DNA from: Hymenobacter setariae
GTDB lineage: Bacteria > Bacteroidota > Bacteroidia > Cytophagales > Hymenobacteraceae
Assembly: GCF_007713685.1 (NCBI RefSeq)
Contig: NZ_VMRJ01000004.1
Location: forward strand, 717,700-781,699
DNA: 64,000 nucleotides
Direction: 5' to 3'
A model generated the notes under the pieces. That model was not told the origin of the DNA. It searched no databases and was given only the letters and a program-made list of their open reading frames with translations. Below, piece by piece: positions 7,343 through 16,053 of this stretch (positions are counted from its first letter, which is position 1; each line of letters starts with the position of its first letter). Both the position numbers and the translations under genes were made by a program.

Positions 7343-9205
7343 ATGCCTCCGTTTTCCTTCAAAAGCGCTGCCCTAGGCTTGCTGCTCACCACTAGCCTCA
7401 CCGCCCAGGCGCAGCAGAAACACACGTTTGAAATTAAAGACGGGCAGTTTCGCTACGACGGCCAACCGACCCAGATTCACTCGGGTGAAATGCACTACGC
7501 CCGCGTGCCGAAGGAATACTGGCGGCACCGGCTAAAGATGCTGAAGGCGATGGGTCTTAATACGGTAGCCACCTACGTATTCTGGAATTACCACCACCCC
7601 ACGCCGGGCACCTGGGACTTCAAAACAGGCAGCCACAACCTGCCTGAGTTTCTGAAAACGGCACAGGAGGAAGGGCTGTTCGTCATTTTGCGGCCGGGCC
7701 CCTACGCCTGCGCGGAGTGGGAGTTTGGGGGCTACCCGTGGTGGCTGCAGCAGAATAAGAACCTAGTAATCCGGGCTAACAACCAGCCGTTTCTGGATTC
7801 GTGCCGCGTGTACTTGCGCCACCTGGCCCAGCAGGTGAAGGGCTACCAGGTGAGCCACGGCGGGCCGGTTATCATGACCCAGGTTGAGAACGAGTTCGGG
7901 TCCTACGTATCGCAGCGCCCCGATGTGCCGCTGGCTGAGCACCGCCAATACAACGCCGCCATCCGGCAGCAGCTGGCCGAGGTGGGCTTCGAGGGGCCGT
8001 TTTTCACGTCCGATGCCTCCTCACTATTTGAGGGCGGCGCCACGCCGGGCGCCCTGCCCACCGCCAATGGCGAGGACAACGTGGAGCGATTGAAGAAGGC
8101 TGTAAATCAGTATCATAATAACCTAGGGCCCTATATGGTGGCCGAGTACTACCCTGGCTGGCTCGACCACTGGGGTGAGCCCTTCGTGCGCGTAGGCACC
8201 GAGCAGGTGGCCAAGCAGGTCGAAACCTACCTTAAAAACGACGTCAGCTTTAACTTCTACATGGTGCACGGAGGCACCAACTTTGGGTTTACAGCGGGCG
8301 CCAACTACGACGGGAAGCATGATATTCAGCCCGATATCACGAGCTACGACTACGACGCGCCCATCAGCGAGGCGGGCTGGGTGACGCCCAAGTACACTGC
8401 CATCCGCGAGCTGATGCAGCGCTACGTGAAGTACCCGGTGCCCGCCGTGCCGGCCCCCATTCTGGTTATTACCCTCCCCCCCATTGCGCTTAGCAAGGCG
8501 GTAAGCTTATTTGACTTCAAGCGCGACCTCAAGCCCGTAGTCAGCAGCACTCCGCTAACATTCGAGGACCTAGGGCAAGGCCACGGCTACGTGCTATATA
8601 GCAAGCGGTTTGTGCAGCCAGTGCAGGGTAAGCTACAAGTCAAGGGCCTGCGCGACTACGCCACGGTGTACGTGAACGGCAAGCTAGTAGGCGAGCTAAA
8701 CCGCCAGCAGAACAAGTACGAGCTCGACGTGCAAATCCCCGCCAACGGCACCCTAGAGCTGCTGGTCGAGAACATGGGTCGCATCAACTACGGCGCTGAC
8801 ATTGTGCATAATACAAAGGGCATCATCTCGCCAGTCGTCCTCAGCGGCGCCGACGTTACGGGCGATTGGCAGATGGTGAAGCTGCCCTTTGACCGCGTGC
8901 CCGACCTAGGGAAATACCCAGCTAAAAGCCAGGCCGGCCAGCCCACGCTCTACACGGGCACGTTCGAGGTGAAGCAAATTGGCGACACGTTCCTGGATAT
9001 GCGCGACTGGGGCAAGGGCATTGTGTTCGTGAACGGGCACCCCCTAGGGCGCTACTGGAAGGTGGGCCCGCAGCAGACGCTGTACCTGCCCGGCTGCTGG
9101 CTTACCAAAGGCAAAAACACCGTAGTGGTGCTAGAGCAGCAAAACGACGTATTGCATAAAGACTTAAAAACTACCGACAAGCCAATTTTAGACGCCCTGC
9201 GCTAG
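7343..9205 (+). CDS. Secreted beta-galactosidase, GH35
   Basis: The ATG at 7343 gives a normal signal peptide (MPPFSFKSAALGLLLTTSLTAQAQ); the frame also has a TTG four codons earlier. The 620-residue enzyme has the GH35 hallmarks: HSGEMHYARVPKEYWRHRL near 47-66, RPGPYACAEWEFGG near 113-126, the acid/base Glu184 in QVENEFGSY, and the nucleophile Glu268 in MVAEYYPGW. Two jelly-roll beta domains, typical of the family, fill the C-terminal 250 residues. It should release terminal beta-linked galactose in the periplasm or at the surface. In this locus it would expose GlcNAc for the GH20 enzymes. The GH3 gene starts 20 bases downstream. Confidence 0.94.
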   Translation: MPPFSFKSAALGLLLTTSLTAQAQQKHTFEIKDGQFRYDGQPTQIHSGEMHYARVPKEYWRHRLKMLKAMGLNTVATYVFWNYHHPTPGTWDFKTGSHNLPEFLKTAQEEGLFVILRPGPYACAEWEFGGYPWWLQQNKNLVIRANNQPFLDSCRVYLRHLAQQVKGYQVSHGGPVIMTQVENEFGSYVSQRPDVPLAEHRQYNAAIRQQLAEVGFEGPFFTSDASSLFEGGATPGALPTANGEDNVERLKKAVNQYHNNLGPYMVAEYYPGWLDHWGEPFVRVGTEQVAKQVETYLKNDVSFNFYMVHGGTNFGFTAGANYDGKHDIQPDITSYDYDAPISEAGWVTPKYTAIRELMQRYVKYPVPAVPAPILVITLPPIALSKAVSLFDFKRDLKPVVSSTPLTFEDLGQGHGYVLYSKRFVQPVQGKLQVKGLRDYATVYVNGKLVGELNRQQNKYELDVQIPANGTLELLVENMGRINYGADIVHNTKGIISPVVLSGADVTGDWQMVKLPFDRVPDLGKYPAKSQAGQPTLYTGTFEVKQIGDTFLDMRDWGKGIVFVNGHPLGRYWKVGPQQTLYLPGCWLTKGKNTVVVLEQQNDVLHKDLKTTDKPILDALR

Positions 9206-9224
9206 CGAATAATTACATCCCCTT

Positions 9225-11609
9225 ATGCCGAAGTATTTAGCCCTAGGGCTGTGCCTGCTGGGTGCCACCGCCACCTACGCCCAGTCGAAAAAGCCGTTGT
9301 ACCAGGACCGCACTGCGCCCACTGACGCCCGCGTGCAAGACCTACTGGCTCGCATGACGACCGAGGAAAAAGTGGGCCAGCTCTCGACCCTCCTAGGGTG
9401 GGAAATGTATCAGAAGGACGGCCAGAAGGTTAGCGCGAGCGCAGCGTACAAAAAGGCGGTAGATGAGCGCCACATCGGCGCGCTGTGGGCCACGCTGCGC
9501 GCTGACCCATGGACTAAGAAAACCCTGCTCACCGGCCTCAACCCCAAGCTAGCTGCTGAAGCCACCAACGCCCTGCAGAAATACGCTGTGGAGCACACGC
9601 GGCTGCATATTCCGCTGCTGTTGGCCGAGGAGTGCCCGCACGGCCACATGGCCATTGGCACCACGGTGTTTCCGACGTCCATCGGCCAAAGCAGCACTTG
9701 GGACCCGGCCCTGATTAAGCGCATGGCCACGGCCATTGCCCAGGAAGCGCGGGTGCAGGGCGCGCACATCGGCTACGGACCGGTGCTGGATTTAGCCCGT
9801 GAGCCGCGCTGGTCTAGGGTCGAGGAAACCTACGGCGAAGACCCTGTGCTCAACGGCCAGATGGGCGTGGCGATGGTGCAGGGCTTTCAGGGCAGCAGCC
9901 TGAAGAGCGGCGCTAATATCGTGTCTACGCTCAAGCACTTCACGGCCTACGGCGTGCCCGAAGGTGGCCACAACGGCGGCAGCATCAGCACCGGCCAGCG
10001 CGAACTGTTCCAGAGCTACTTACCCCCATTTCGGGCAGCGGTAAAGGCCGGGGCGCAGTCCATTATGACGGCATATAACTCCATCGATGGGGTGCCGTGC
10101 TCGGCCAATCCATACTTGCTCACCGATGTGCTACGCCAGCAGTGGGGTTTCCTGGGCTTCACGGTGTCGGACCTAGGGAGCATTTCGGGCCTGGTGGGCA
10201 ACCACCACGTGGCTGCCACGGCGCCCGAAGCCGCCGCCCTAGCCATCAACGCCGGCCTTGACGACGACCTCAGCGGCTACGGCTACGACAAGGATTTGCT
10301 GGCCGCTGTGCAGCAGAAGCTAGTTGCGCCCGAGGTGCTCGACCGCGCCGTGGGCCGCGTGCTACGGGTGAAGTTTGAAATGGGTCTTTTCGAAAATCCC
10401 TACGTAGACCCCGCCAAGGCGGTCAAGCAGGTACACACGCCCGCCAACGTGCAGCTGGCTAGGCAAGTAGCTCGCGAGTCGGTAGTGCTGCTGAAGAACG
10501 ACAACAACGCGCTGCCACTGGCCAAAACCTTGCAGCGCATCGCCGTTATCGGCCCTAACGCCGACAACATGTACAACCAGCTCGGCGACTACACCGCGCC
10601 CCAGCCCGAAAGCAACGTGGTAACGGTGCTCGAAGGCATCCGGGCCAAGCTGCCGGCCGCCCAGGTGACCTACGCCAAGGGCTGCGCCATACGCGACACT
10701 ACCAGCGCCAACATCGCCGAGGCCGTGGCCGCCGCCAAGCAGGCTCAGGTGGCGGTGGTGGTCCTAGGTGGCTCCAGCGCCCGCGACTTCAAAACCGAGT
10801 ACCAAAGCACTGGCGCGGCCACCGTTACGGCCGCCGCTAAAAATGAGGCTATCAGCGATATGGAGAGTGGCGAAGGCTACGACCGAGCTTCACTCGATTT
10901 ACTAGGCAAGCAGCAGCAATTGCTACAAGCCGTGGTGGCCACGGGCACACCGGTAGTGGTGGTGCTCATCAAAGGCCGGCCACTGAACCTCAACTGGATG
11001 GCTTCCCACGTGCCCGCCCTACTCGATGCCTGGTACCCCGGTCAGGAGGGCGGCCATGCCGTAGCCGACGTGCTTTTTGGCGACTATAACCCGGCTGGCC
11101 GCCTGCCTATCTCGGTAGCCAAAAGCGTGGGCCAGTTGCCGGTGTACTACAACGCTAAGCGTCCTGTCACCCACGGCTACGTCGAGATGGATAACAAACC
11201 ACTCTACAGCTTCGGTCATGGCTTGAGCTATAGTAAGTTCGAATACTCCGACCTGCAAGTAACTCCCACTGAAACCCAGGGCGCAGTGCAAGTAAAAGTG
11301 CAGTTTAAGGTCAAAAATACCAGCTCCCGAGCCGGCGACGAGGTAGCTCAGGTCTACCTAACCGACGATGTTAGCTCGGTGGTGACGCCGGTGAAGCAAC
11401 TCAAGAAATTTCAGCGCCTCACGCTTAAAGCTGGTGAGCAACAGGAAGTCGTATTCGAGCTAACAGCTGAAGACCTGATGCTGCTCAACGGCAGCCTGAA
11501 ATGGGTAGTGGAGCCGGGTACCTTCACGGCGCAAGTCGGCGCCTCTTCGGAGGACCTTCGGCTCAAGACGCAGTTCAACGTGGCGAAGGCGGTAGAGAAA
11601 GTGCAGTAG
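9225..11609 (+). CDS. Secreted GH3 beta-glycosidase (glucosidase/xylosidase type)
   Basis: The 794-residue protein has a signal peptide (MPKYLALGLCLLGATATYAQ). A GH3 N-terminal barrel follows at about 30-390, with the nucleophile Asp316 in GFTVSDLGSISG and the substrate-side motif STLKHFTAYGVPEGG. Next come the GH3 C-terminal alpha/beta domain (about 410-670) and a fibronectin III-like domain (about 690-785, ending DLRLKTQFNV). The architecture is that of BglX-like beta-glucosidases and beta-xylosidases. Sequence alone does not settle the sugar. In a PUL otherwise rich in N-glycan enzymes a beta-1,2-xylosidase role is attractive but unproven. A strong terminator follows, closing the first transcript. 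Confidence 0.92.
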   Translation: MPKYLALGLCLLGATATYAQSKKPLYQDRTAPTDARVQDLLARMTTEEKVGQLSTLLGWEMYQKDGQKVSASAAYKKAVDERHIGALWATLRADPWTKKTLLTGLNPKLAAEATNALQKYAVEHTRLHIPLLLAEECPHGHMAIGTTVFPTSIGQSSTWDPALIKRMATAIAQEARVQGAHIGYGPVLDLAREPRWSRVEETYGEDPVLNGQMGVAMVQGFQGSSLKSGANIVSTLKHFTAYGVPEGGHNGGSISTGQRELFQSYLPPFRAAVKAGAQSIMTAYNSIDGVPCSANPYLLTDVLRQQWGFLGFTVSDLGSISGLVGNHHVAATAPEAAALAINAGLDDDLSGYGYDKDLLAAVQQKLVAPEVLDRAVGRVLRVKFEMGLFENPYVDPAKAVKQVHTPANVQLARQVARESVVLLKNDNNALPLAKTLQRIAVIGPNADNMYNQLGDYTAPQPESNVVTVLEGIRAKLPAAQVTYAKGCAIRDTTSANIAEAVAAAKQAQVAVVVLGGSSARDFKTEYQSTGAATVTAAAKNEAISDMESGEGYDRASLDLLGKQQQLLQAVVATGTPVVVVLIKGRPLNLNWMASHVPALLDAWYPGQEGGHAVADVLFGDYNPAGRLPISVAKSVGQLPVYYNAKRPVTHGYVEMDNKPLYSFGHGLSYSKFEYSDLQVTPTETQGAVQVKVQFKVKNTSSRAGDEVAQVYLTDDVSSVVTPVKQLKKFQRLTLKAGEQQEVVFELTAEDLMLLNGSLKWVVEPGTFTAQVGASSEDLRLKTQFNVAKAVEKVQ

Positions 11610-11689
11610 ACCAGTAATCGGTAGGCCAGAATCGGCGAGATTATCTGTGCCGCCATACTGACTGAGTTTACTAGATGACACGATAGTGA

Positions 11690-11727
11690 ATGAGAGAACG
11701 AGCAGCTGTTCGTTCTCTCATTTTTTT
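11690..11727 (+). terminator. Rho-independent terminator after the GH3 gene
   Basis: TGAGAGAACGA (11691-11701) and TCGTTCTCTCA (11710-11720) pair perfectly, with a loop of 8 bases and seven T after the stem. It ends the GH29-GH29-GH35-GH3 unit and separates it from the ROK regulator. Confidence 0.9.
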
Positions 11728-11767
11728 ATGGTATAAGATAGACTTCTATAAAATTTTTATAAAAGTG

Positions 11768-11795
11768 TTTGCACTTCTCGAAAAAGATAACTTTA
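11768..11795 (+). promoter_or_regulatory. Promoter of the ROK regulator
   Basis: TTTG at 11768-11771 and TAACTTTA at 11788-11795 (7 of 8 to TAnnTTTG) are 16 bases apart in an AT-rich stretch, 25 bases before the start codon. The spacing is slightly short for the family. Confidence 0.5.
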
Positions 11796-11820
11796 TTTAC
11801 CGAAAATATAACCCCGCCAT

Positions 11821-13071
11821 ATGAGTTCATTATTAGCTCTAGAGGAAACTCACCTTGCGCGGCTCAATAATATTGAACGGCGCAAGCACATACAGAAGCT
11901 CAAGATTGTGAAGCATTTGTATGTAAAAGGGGCTAAGACGAACGCCGATATTTGCAGCCGCTTTAACATCAGTTCGCCTACTTCCATCGCCATACTGAAT
12001 GAGCTGGTAGCAGAAGGCTTGGTGGAGAAACAAGGTCGGGGTAAGTCGCTGGGAGGCCGCAAGCCAGAGCTTTACGGGCTGCGCGACGGGTCGCTGTTTG
12101 TGCTGAGTGTGCACATGGAGCAATTCAAGACCCGAATGGCCATCTTTGATAATAATAATCAGATTATCAATGGCGTGCACACCTTCAATATTGAGCTCAC
12201 GCCCGACTTAGGGGCACTGCCGCAACTGCACGCCCACGCTCAGGCGCTAATTGAAGCGTCGGGCATTGAGCTGAAAAAACTGGTTGGCGTGGGCATCAGC
12301 ATGCCAGGCCTAGTCGACTCGAAGGAGGGCAATAACCACACCTACCTGCTCACGACCGGCGAGCCGGAATCGCTGCAGCAACTGCTGGAGCAACAGTTTG
12401 GCAAGCCAGTTTTCTTGCAAAACGATGCCAAGAGCGCGGCCCTAGCCGAGTACCGCTTTGGCCTGGCGCACGGGCAGCGCGATGTGCTGGTACTGTCCAT
12501 GGACTGGGGCATCGGCATGGGCGTGATACTGGATGGCAAGCTCCGTAGCGGCGCCTCGGGCTTTGCCGGCGAGTTTGGCCACATTCCGCTTGTGGATGGC
12601 GGCGCGCTGTGCCACTGCGGCAAGCGCGGCTGCCTCGAAACGGTGGCCTCGGGCAGCGCCATTGTGCGCATTGCCAAGGCTGGCATTCAGGCGGGGCAGC
12701 ACACCATGCTAAGCCAGTTGCCAGCGCAGCAAGTAGCTAATCTACAGCCCGAACACGTGTACGAGGCTGCCCAGCAAGGCGACCAGTTTGCGATTAACAC
12801 GCTGGCCGAAGTGGGCACTAACCTTGGCAAGGGCATCGCCATTCTCACGCAGCTTTTCAACCCCGAGCTTATCATCTTGGGGGGCGAGGTGGCGCCGGCC
12901 AAGCAATTTATTCTGCCCAATATCCAGCAAGCCATCAATACCTACTGCATGGCGCAGCTCCGCGAGAGAACCAGCCTCGTGGTGTCGGAGCTGGGCAATA
13001 ACGCCGTGATTCTGGGCTCGGTAGCGACCGTGATGGAAAACATTTTTGAAAGCTACCTAGAGCTTGCCTGA
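11821..13071 (+). CDS. ROK-family transcriptional regulator (NagC/Mlc type)
   Basis: The 416-residue protein joins a winged helix-turn-helix (about residues 20-85: ILNELVAEGLVEKQGRGKSLGGRKP) to a ROK sugar-binding domain. The ROK part carries NDAKSAALAEYRFG, the GEFGHIP signature, and the full zinc-binding CHCGKRGCLE motif, followed by a second ROK half to the C-terminus. Such NagC/Mlc proteins repress sugar genes until a sugar or sugar phosphate binds. The gene is preceded by its own promoter and a terminator, and is followed by nagB and a ROK kinase. It is therefore the best candidate regulator of this PUL, probably sensing GlcNAc or GlcNAc-6-P; the ligand is inferred. Confidence 0.9.
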   Translation: MSSLLALEETHLARLNNIERRKHIQKLKIVKHLYVKGAKTNADICSRFNISSPTSIAILNELVAEGLVEKQGRGKSLGGRKPELYGLRDGSLFVLSVHMEQFKTRMAIFDNNNQIINGVHTFNIELTPDLGALPQLHAHAQALIEASGIELKKLVGVGISMPGLVDSKEGNNHTYLLTTGEPESLQQLLEQQFGKPVFLQNDAKSAALAEYRFGLAHGQRDVLVLSMDWGIGMGVILDGKLRSGASGFAGEFGHIPLVDGGALCHCGKRGCLETVASGSAIVRIAKAGIQAGQHTMLSQLPAQQVANLQPEHVYEAAQQGDQFAINTLAEVGTNLGKGIAILTQLFNPELIILGGEVAPAKQFILPNIQQAINTYCMAQLRERTSLVVSELGNNAVILGSVATVMENIFESYLELA

Positions 13072-13159
13072 GCTTACCCGCCCCATCGCTAGCCGCTTCA
13101 TCTACTTCATCTTACCTCTTTCACTTTAGCATTTTCGCAGCCTTACAAGCTTTGCCGCC

Positions 13160-15103
13160 ATGCAGAACGTTACCTTACCCATCACAACCCGCCTGAACCT
13201 CCTGGAGGAGACGCGCTTTGAAAAGCTGCCGGTGACCGTGTACCGCAACAAGCAGGTGGCTTCCGTGCAGGTAGCCGAGCGCATTGCCAACCTCATCAAA
13301 AGCAAGCAGCAGCAGGGCGAAAAAGCTGTCCTTGGGCTGGCTACCGGGGCCACGCCGGTAGGCGTGTACGAGGAGCTAGTGCGCATGCACCGCGAAGAAG
13401 GGTTGAGCTTTCGCAACGTGGTGACGTTCAACCTAGACGAGTACTACCCCATGCAGCCCACGTCGCCGCAGAGCTACGTGACGTTCATGAATGAAAACCT
13501 GTTCGACCACATTGATATCGAGCGGCAGAACGTGCACATCCCGGATGGTACGCTGGCCCCCGATGAAGTGGCGGCCTTCTGCGTCAACTACGAGCGCCAG
13601 ATTGAGGAGCACGGCGGGCTGGACTTGCAAATTCTAGGTATCGGCCGCACCGGCCACGTGGGCTTCAACGAGCCGGGCTCGGCGCCCAACTCAGGCACGC
13701 GCCTCGTGACGCTAGATGACCTCACGCGCCGCGACGCCTCGCGCGATTTTGGCGGCAAGGAAAACGTGCCGACCAAGGCTATCACGATGGGCATCGGCAC
13801 CATCTTCAAAGCACACGAAATTGTATTGATGGCTTGGAGCGGCAATAAGGCGCCCATCATCAAAAAGGCCGTGGAGGGCGAGGTATCGAGCGAGGTGCCA
13901 GCCACTTACTTGCAGCTGGCCGACAATGTGGATTTTGTGCTGGATGAGGCCGCGGCGGCCGAACTCACACGCTTCGACACCCCTTGGCTGGTGAAGGACT
14001 GCGAGTGGGACGAGCAGCTGATTAAGAAGGCCGTTATCTGGCTGTCGAACACCCTAGGCAAGCCCATTCTGAAGCTGACCGAGGACGACTACAACAGCAA
14101 CGGCATGGCCCAGCTGGCCACCGAGCGCGGCCCGGTATACAACATCAACATTCACATCTTCAACAAGCTACAGCATACCATTACGGGTTGGCCGGGCGGC
14201 AAGCCCGGTGCCGATGACTCGCAGCGCCCCGAGCGCGCCCTACCCGAAAAGAAGAACGTAATCATCTTCTCGCCTCACCCCGACGACGATGTAATCTCGA
14301 TGGGCGGCACGTTTATCCGCCTCATCGACCAGGGCCACAACGTGCACGTGGCTTATCAAACCTCGGGGAACACGGCCGTGTGGGACGACGACGTGCTGCG
14401 CTACGTGGAGTTTGCTATTGACTTCGACCGGAGCCTAGGTAAGGATACCAGCCAGCTGCAGGGCGTGTACGATGGCATGCGCCAGTTCATCCAGCACAAG
14501 CAGCCCAACCAGCCTGACAGCCAAGAAATTCGCAATGTAAAGAGCTTCATTCGCAAGAGCGAGGCCATTGCGGGGGCGCGCTACGCCGGGCTGAGCGATG
14601 ACCACATTCACTTCCAGGCGCTGCCCTTCTACGAGTCGGGCCGGACGGCAAAGCTCTCGGTGACGGACAAGGACATCGAGCTGACGATGGACCTGCTCCA
14701 GCAGGTGAAGCCGCAGCAAGTGTTCGTGGCCGGCGACTTTGCCGACCCCAATGGCACGCACATCGTGTGCTTCAACATCGTGATTGAGGCGCTGCGCCGC
14801 TTGCGCCAGACCGAGGCCTGGGTAGAGGAATGCTGGGTGTGGATGTACCGCGGCGCATGGCACGAGTTCAAGCCCTACGAGATTGAGATGGCCGTGCCGC
14901 TGTCGCCGCAGGAAGTGCTGCGCAAGCGCAACGCCATCTTCAAGCACCAGAGCCAGAAGGATACGCCGGTGTTCCCCGGCGACGATGCCCGCGAGTTCTG
15001 GGTGCGCGCCGAGCACCGCAACCACGAAACGGCCCAGCAATACGACCGCCTGGGCATGGCCAATTACGAGGCCATGGAAGCCTTTGTGCGCTACAAGTTT
15101 TAA
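13160..15103 (+). CDS. nagB: Glucosamine-6-phosphate deaminase fused to LmbE/PIG-L domain
   Basis: The 647-residue protein has two modules. Residues about 20-290 are NagB: LGLATGATPVGVYEEL, NLDEYYPM, and the catalytic region LGIGRTGHVGFNEPGS. It converts glucosamine-6-phosphate to fructose-6-phosphate and ammonia. Residues about 370-640 form a LmbE/PIG-L-like domain with the metal-binding motif FSPHPDDDVISMGG, the signature of GlcNAc de-N-acetylases. This fused form is common in Bacteroidota nagB genes. The second domain might deacetylate GlcNAc-6-P or a related sugar, letting one protein do two steps, since no nagA is in the window. That activity is inference. No signal peptide: cytoplasmic. 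Confidence 0.92.
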   Translation: MQNVTLPITTRLNLLEETRFEKLPVTVYRNKQVASVQVAERIANLIKSKQQQGEKAVLGLATGATPVGVYEELVRMHREEGLSFRNVVTFNLDEYYPMQPTSPQSYVTFMNENLFDHIDIERQNVHIPDGTLAPDEVAAFCVNYERQIEEHGGLDLQILGIGRTGHVGFNEPGSAPNSGTRLVTLDDLTRRDASRDFGGKENVPTKAITMGIGTIFKAHEIVLMAWSGNKAPIIKKAVEGEVSSEVPATYLQLADNVDFVLDEAAAAELTRFDTPWLVKDCEWDEQLIKKAVIWLSNTLGKPILKLTEDDYNSNGMAQLATERGPVYNINIHIFNKLQHTITGWPGGKPGADDSQRPERALPEKKNVIIFSPHPDDDVISMGGTFIRLIDQGHNVHVAYQTSGNTAVWDDDVLRYVEFAIDFDRSLGKDTSQLQGVYDGMRQFIQHKQPNQPDSQEIRNVKSFIRKSEAIAGARYAGLSDDHIHFQALPFYESGRTAKLSVTDKDIELTMDLLQQVKPQQVFVAGDFADPNGTHIVCFNIVIEALRRLRQTEAWVEECWVWMYRGAWHEFKPYEIEMAVPLSPQEVLRKRNAIFKHQSQKDTPVFPGDDAREFWVRAEHRNHETAQQYDRLGMANYEAMEAFVRYKF

Positions 15104-15118
15104 GCTACCCGAGTGCCC

Positions 15119-15146
15119 TACCCCACCCCGACTCCTGGGTGGGGTA
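15119..15146 (+). other. Intercistronic hairpin between nagB and ROK kinase genes
   Basis: TACCCCACCC (15119-15128) and GGGTGGGGTA (15137-15146) pair perfectly over 10 bp with an 8-base loop. Only ATTCCC follows, so a U-tract is missing. It could be a weak terminator, an attenuator or a 3' end stabiliser. Confidence 0.5.
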
Positions 15147-15171
15147 ATTCCCTTTAGCATATTCTAACTAC

Positions 15172-16053
15172 ATGACCAGCAACAAGTACCTAGGCGTCGA
15201 TATTGGCGGAACGAAAATTCAGGTGGGCATCGTGCAAGAAGGCGAGCTTATCCAGGAGGTTCGTTTTGAAACCTCGGCCACCGCTTCCAAAGAGCAGATT
15301 CTGGCCGAGCTGGCGCACAATCTAGCGCCGCTAGTCACGGCCGATGTGGTGGGCATTGGCATCGGCGTGCCCGGGCTGGTAGATGAGGAAGAAGGCATTG
15401 TGCACAACGTGCAGAACATTCCGTCGTGGCGCGAGGTGCACTTGAAGCAGCACTTAGCCATTTACTTCGACAAGCCAGTGTACCTCACCAACGACGCCAA
15501 CGCGTTTGCTATCGGCGAGAAAATGTACGGCCAGGGCCGGCCCTATGCCAACCTAGTGGGCCTAGCCCTAGGTACCGGTTTGGGAGCAGGCATTGTGATT
15601 AACCACCAGGTGTACTCGGGCACGCTATCGAGCGCTGGCGAGTTTGGCATGATTCCGTATCTCGACAAGACCATCGAGGACTACTGCAGCGGCAAGTTTT
15701 TCAGCCAGCGCACGGGCCGGGTGGGCGCCGAGTGGCACGCCCTCGCCCAGCAGGGCGATGCAGAAGCCCTAGCCCTCTATGATGAGCTAGGGCGGCACCT
15801 AGGGCGGGCGCTGCACATTATCCTGTATGCCATTGCCCCTGAGGCTATTTTCCTGGGTGGCTCAGTAAGCCAGGGCTACGAGTTTTTCCGCGATGGCTTG
15901 TACGAAACCTTGGGCGCTTTCCCATTCCGTCAAGTCACTGACCGCTTAGTGGTAGCCCCTTCGCTCTTAGGCAACGCGGCGGTACTTGGGGCAGCGGCCC
16001 TCTGCCACATGAAGCAAGCCACCCCTCACGCGCAACCTGCCCTGGCTCTATGA
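15172..16053 (+). CDS. ROK-family sugar kinase (glucokinase / GlcNAc kinase type)
   Basis: The 293-residue protein is a stand-alone ROK kinase without a DNA-binding domain. It shows the phosphate-binding GVDIGGTKIQVG at the N-terminus, the catalytic aspartate in YLTNDANAFA, and LGTGLGAGIV. The usual GE(I/F)GH motif reads GEFGMIPY, and the CxCGxxGCxE cluster is absent, so the ROK zinc site is lost. Such zinc-less ROK kinases exist in Bacteroidota. In this locus, between nagB and a hexosaminidase gene, phosphorylation of GlcNAc, glucosamine or mannose is most likely; the substrate is inferred. Its stop overlaps the start of the GH20 gene (ATGA at 16050-16053), so the two are coupled. Confidence 0.88.
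   Translation: MTSNKYLGVDIGGTKIQVGIVQEGELIQEVRFETSATASKEQILAELAHNLAPLVTADVVGIGIGVPGLVDEEEGIVHNVQNIPSWREVHLKQHLAIYFDKPVYLTNDANAFAIGEKMYGQGRPYANLVGLALGTGLGAGIVINHQVYSGTLSSAGEFGMIPYLDKTIEDYCSGKFFSQRTGRVGAEWHALAQQGDAEALALYDELGRHLGRALHIILYAIAPEAIFLGGSVSQGYEFFRDGLYETLGAFPFRQVTDRLVVAPSLLGNAAVLGAAALCHMKQATPHAQPALAL

Noticed and set aside
14435-15160. 241-codon minus-strand ORF
   Set aside because: It is antisense to the LmbE half of the NagB fusion and has His/Val/Leu-rich composition typical of shadow frames in GC-rich DNA.
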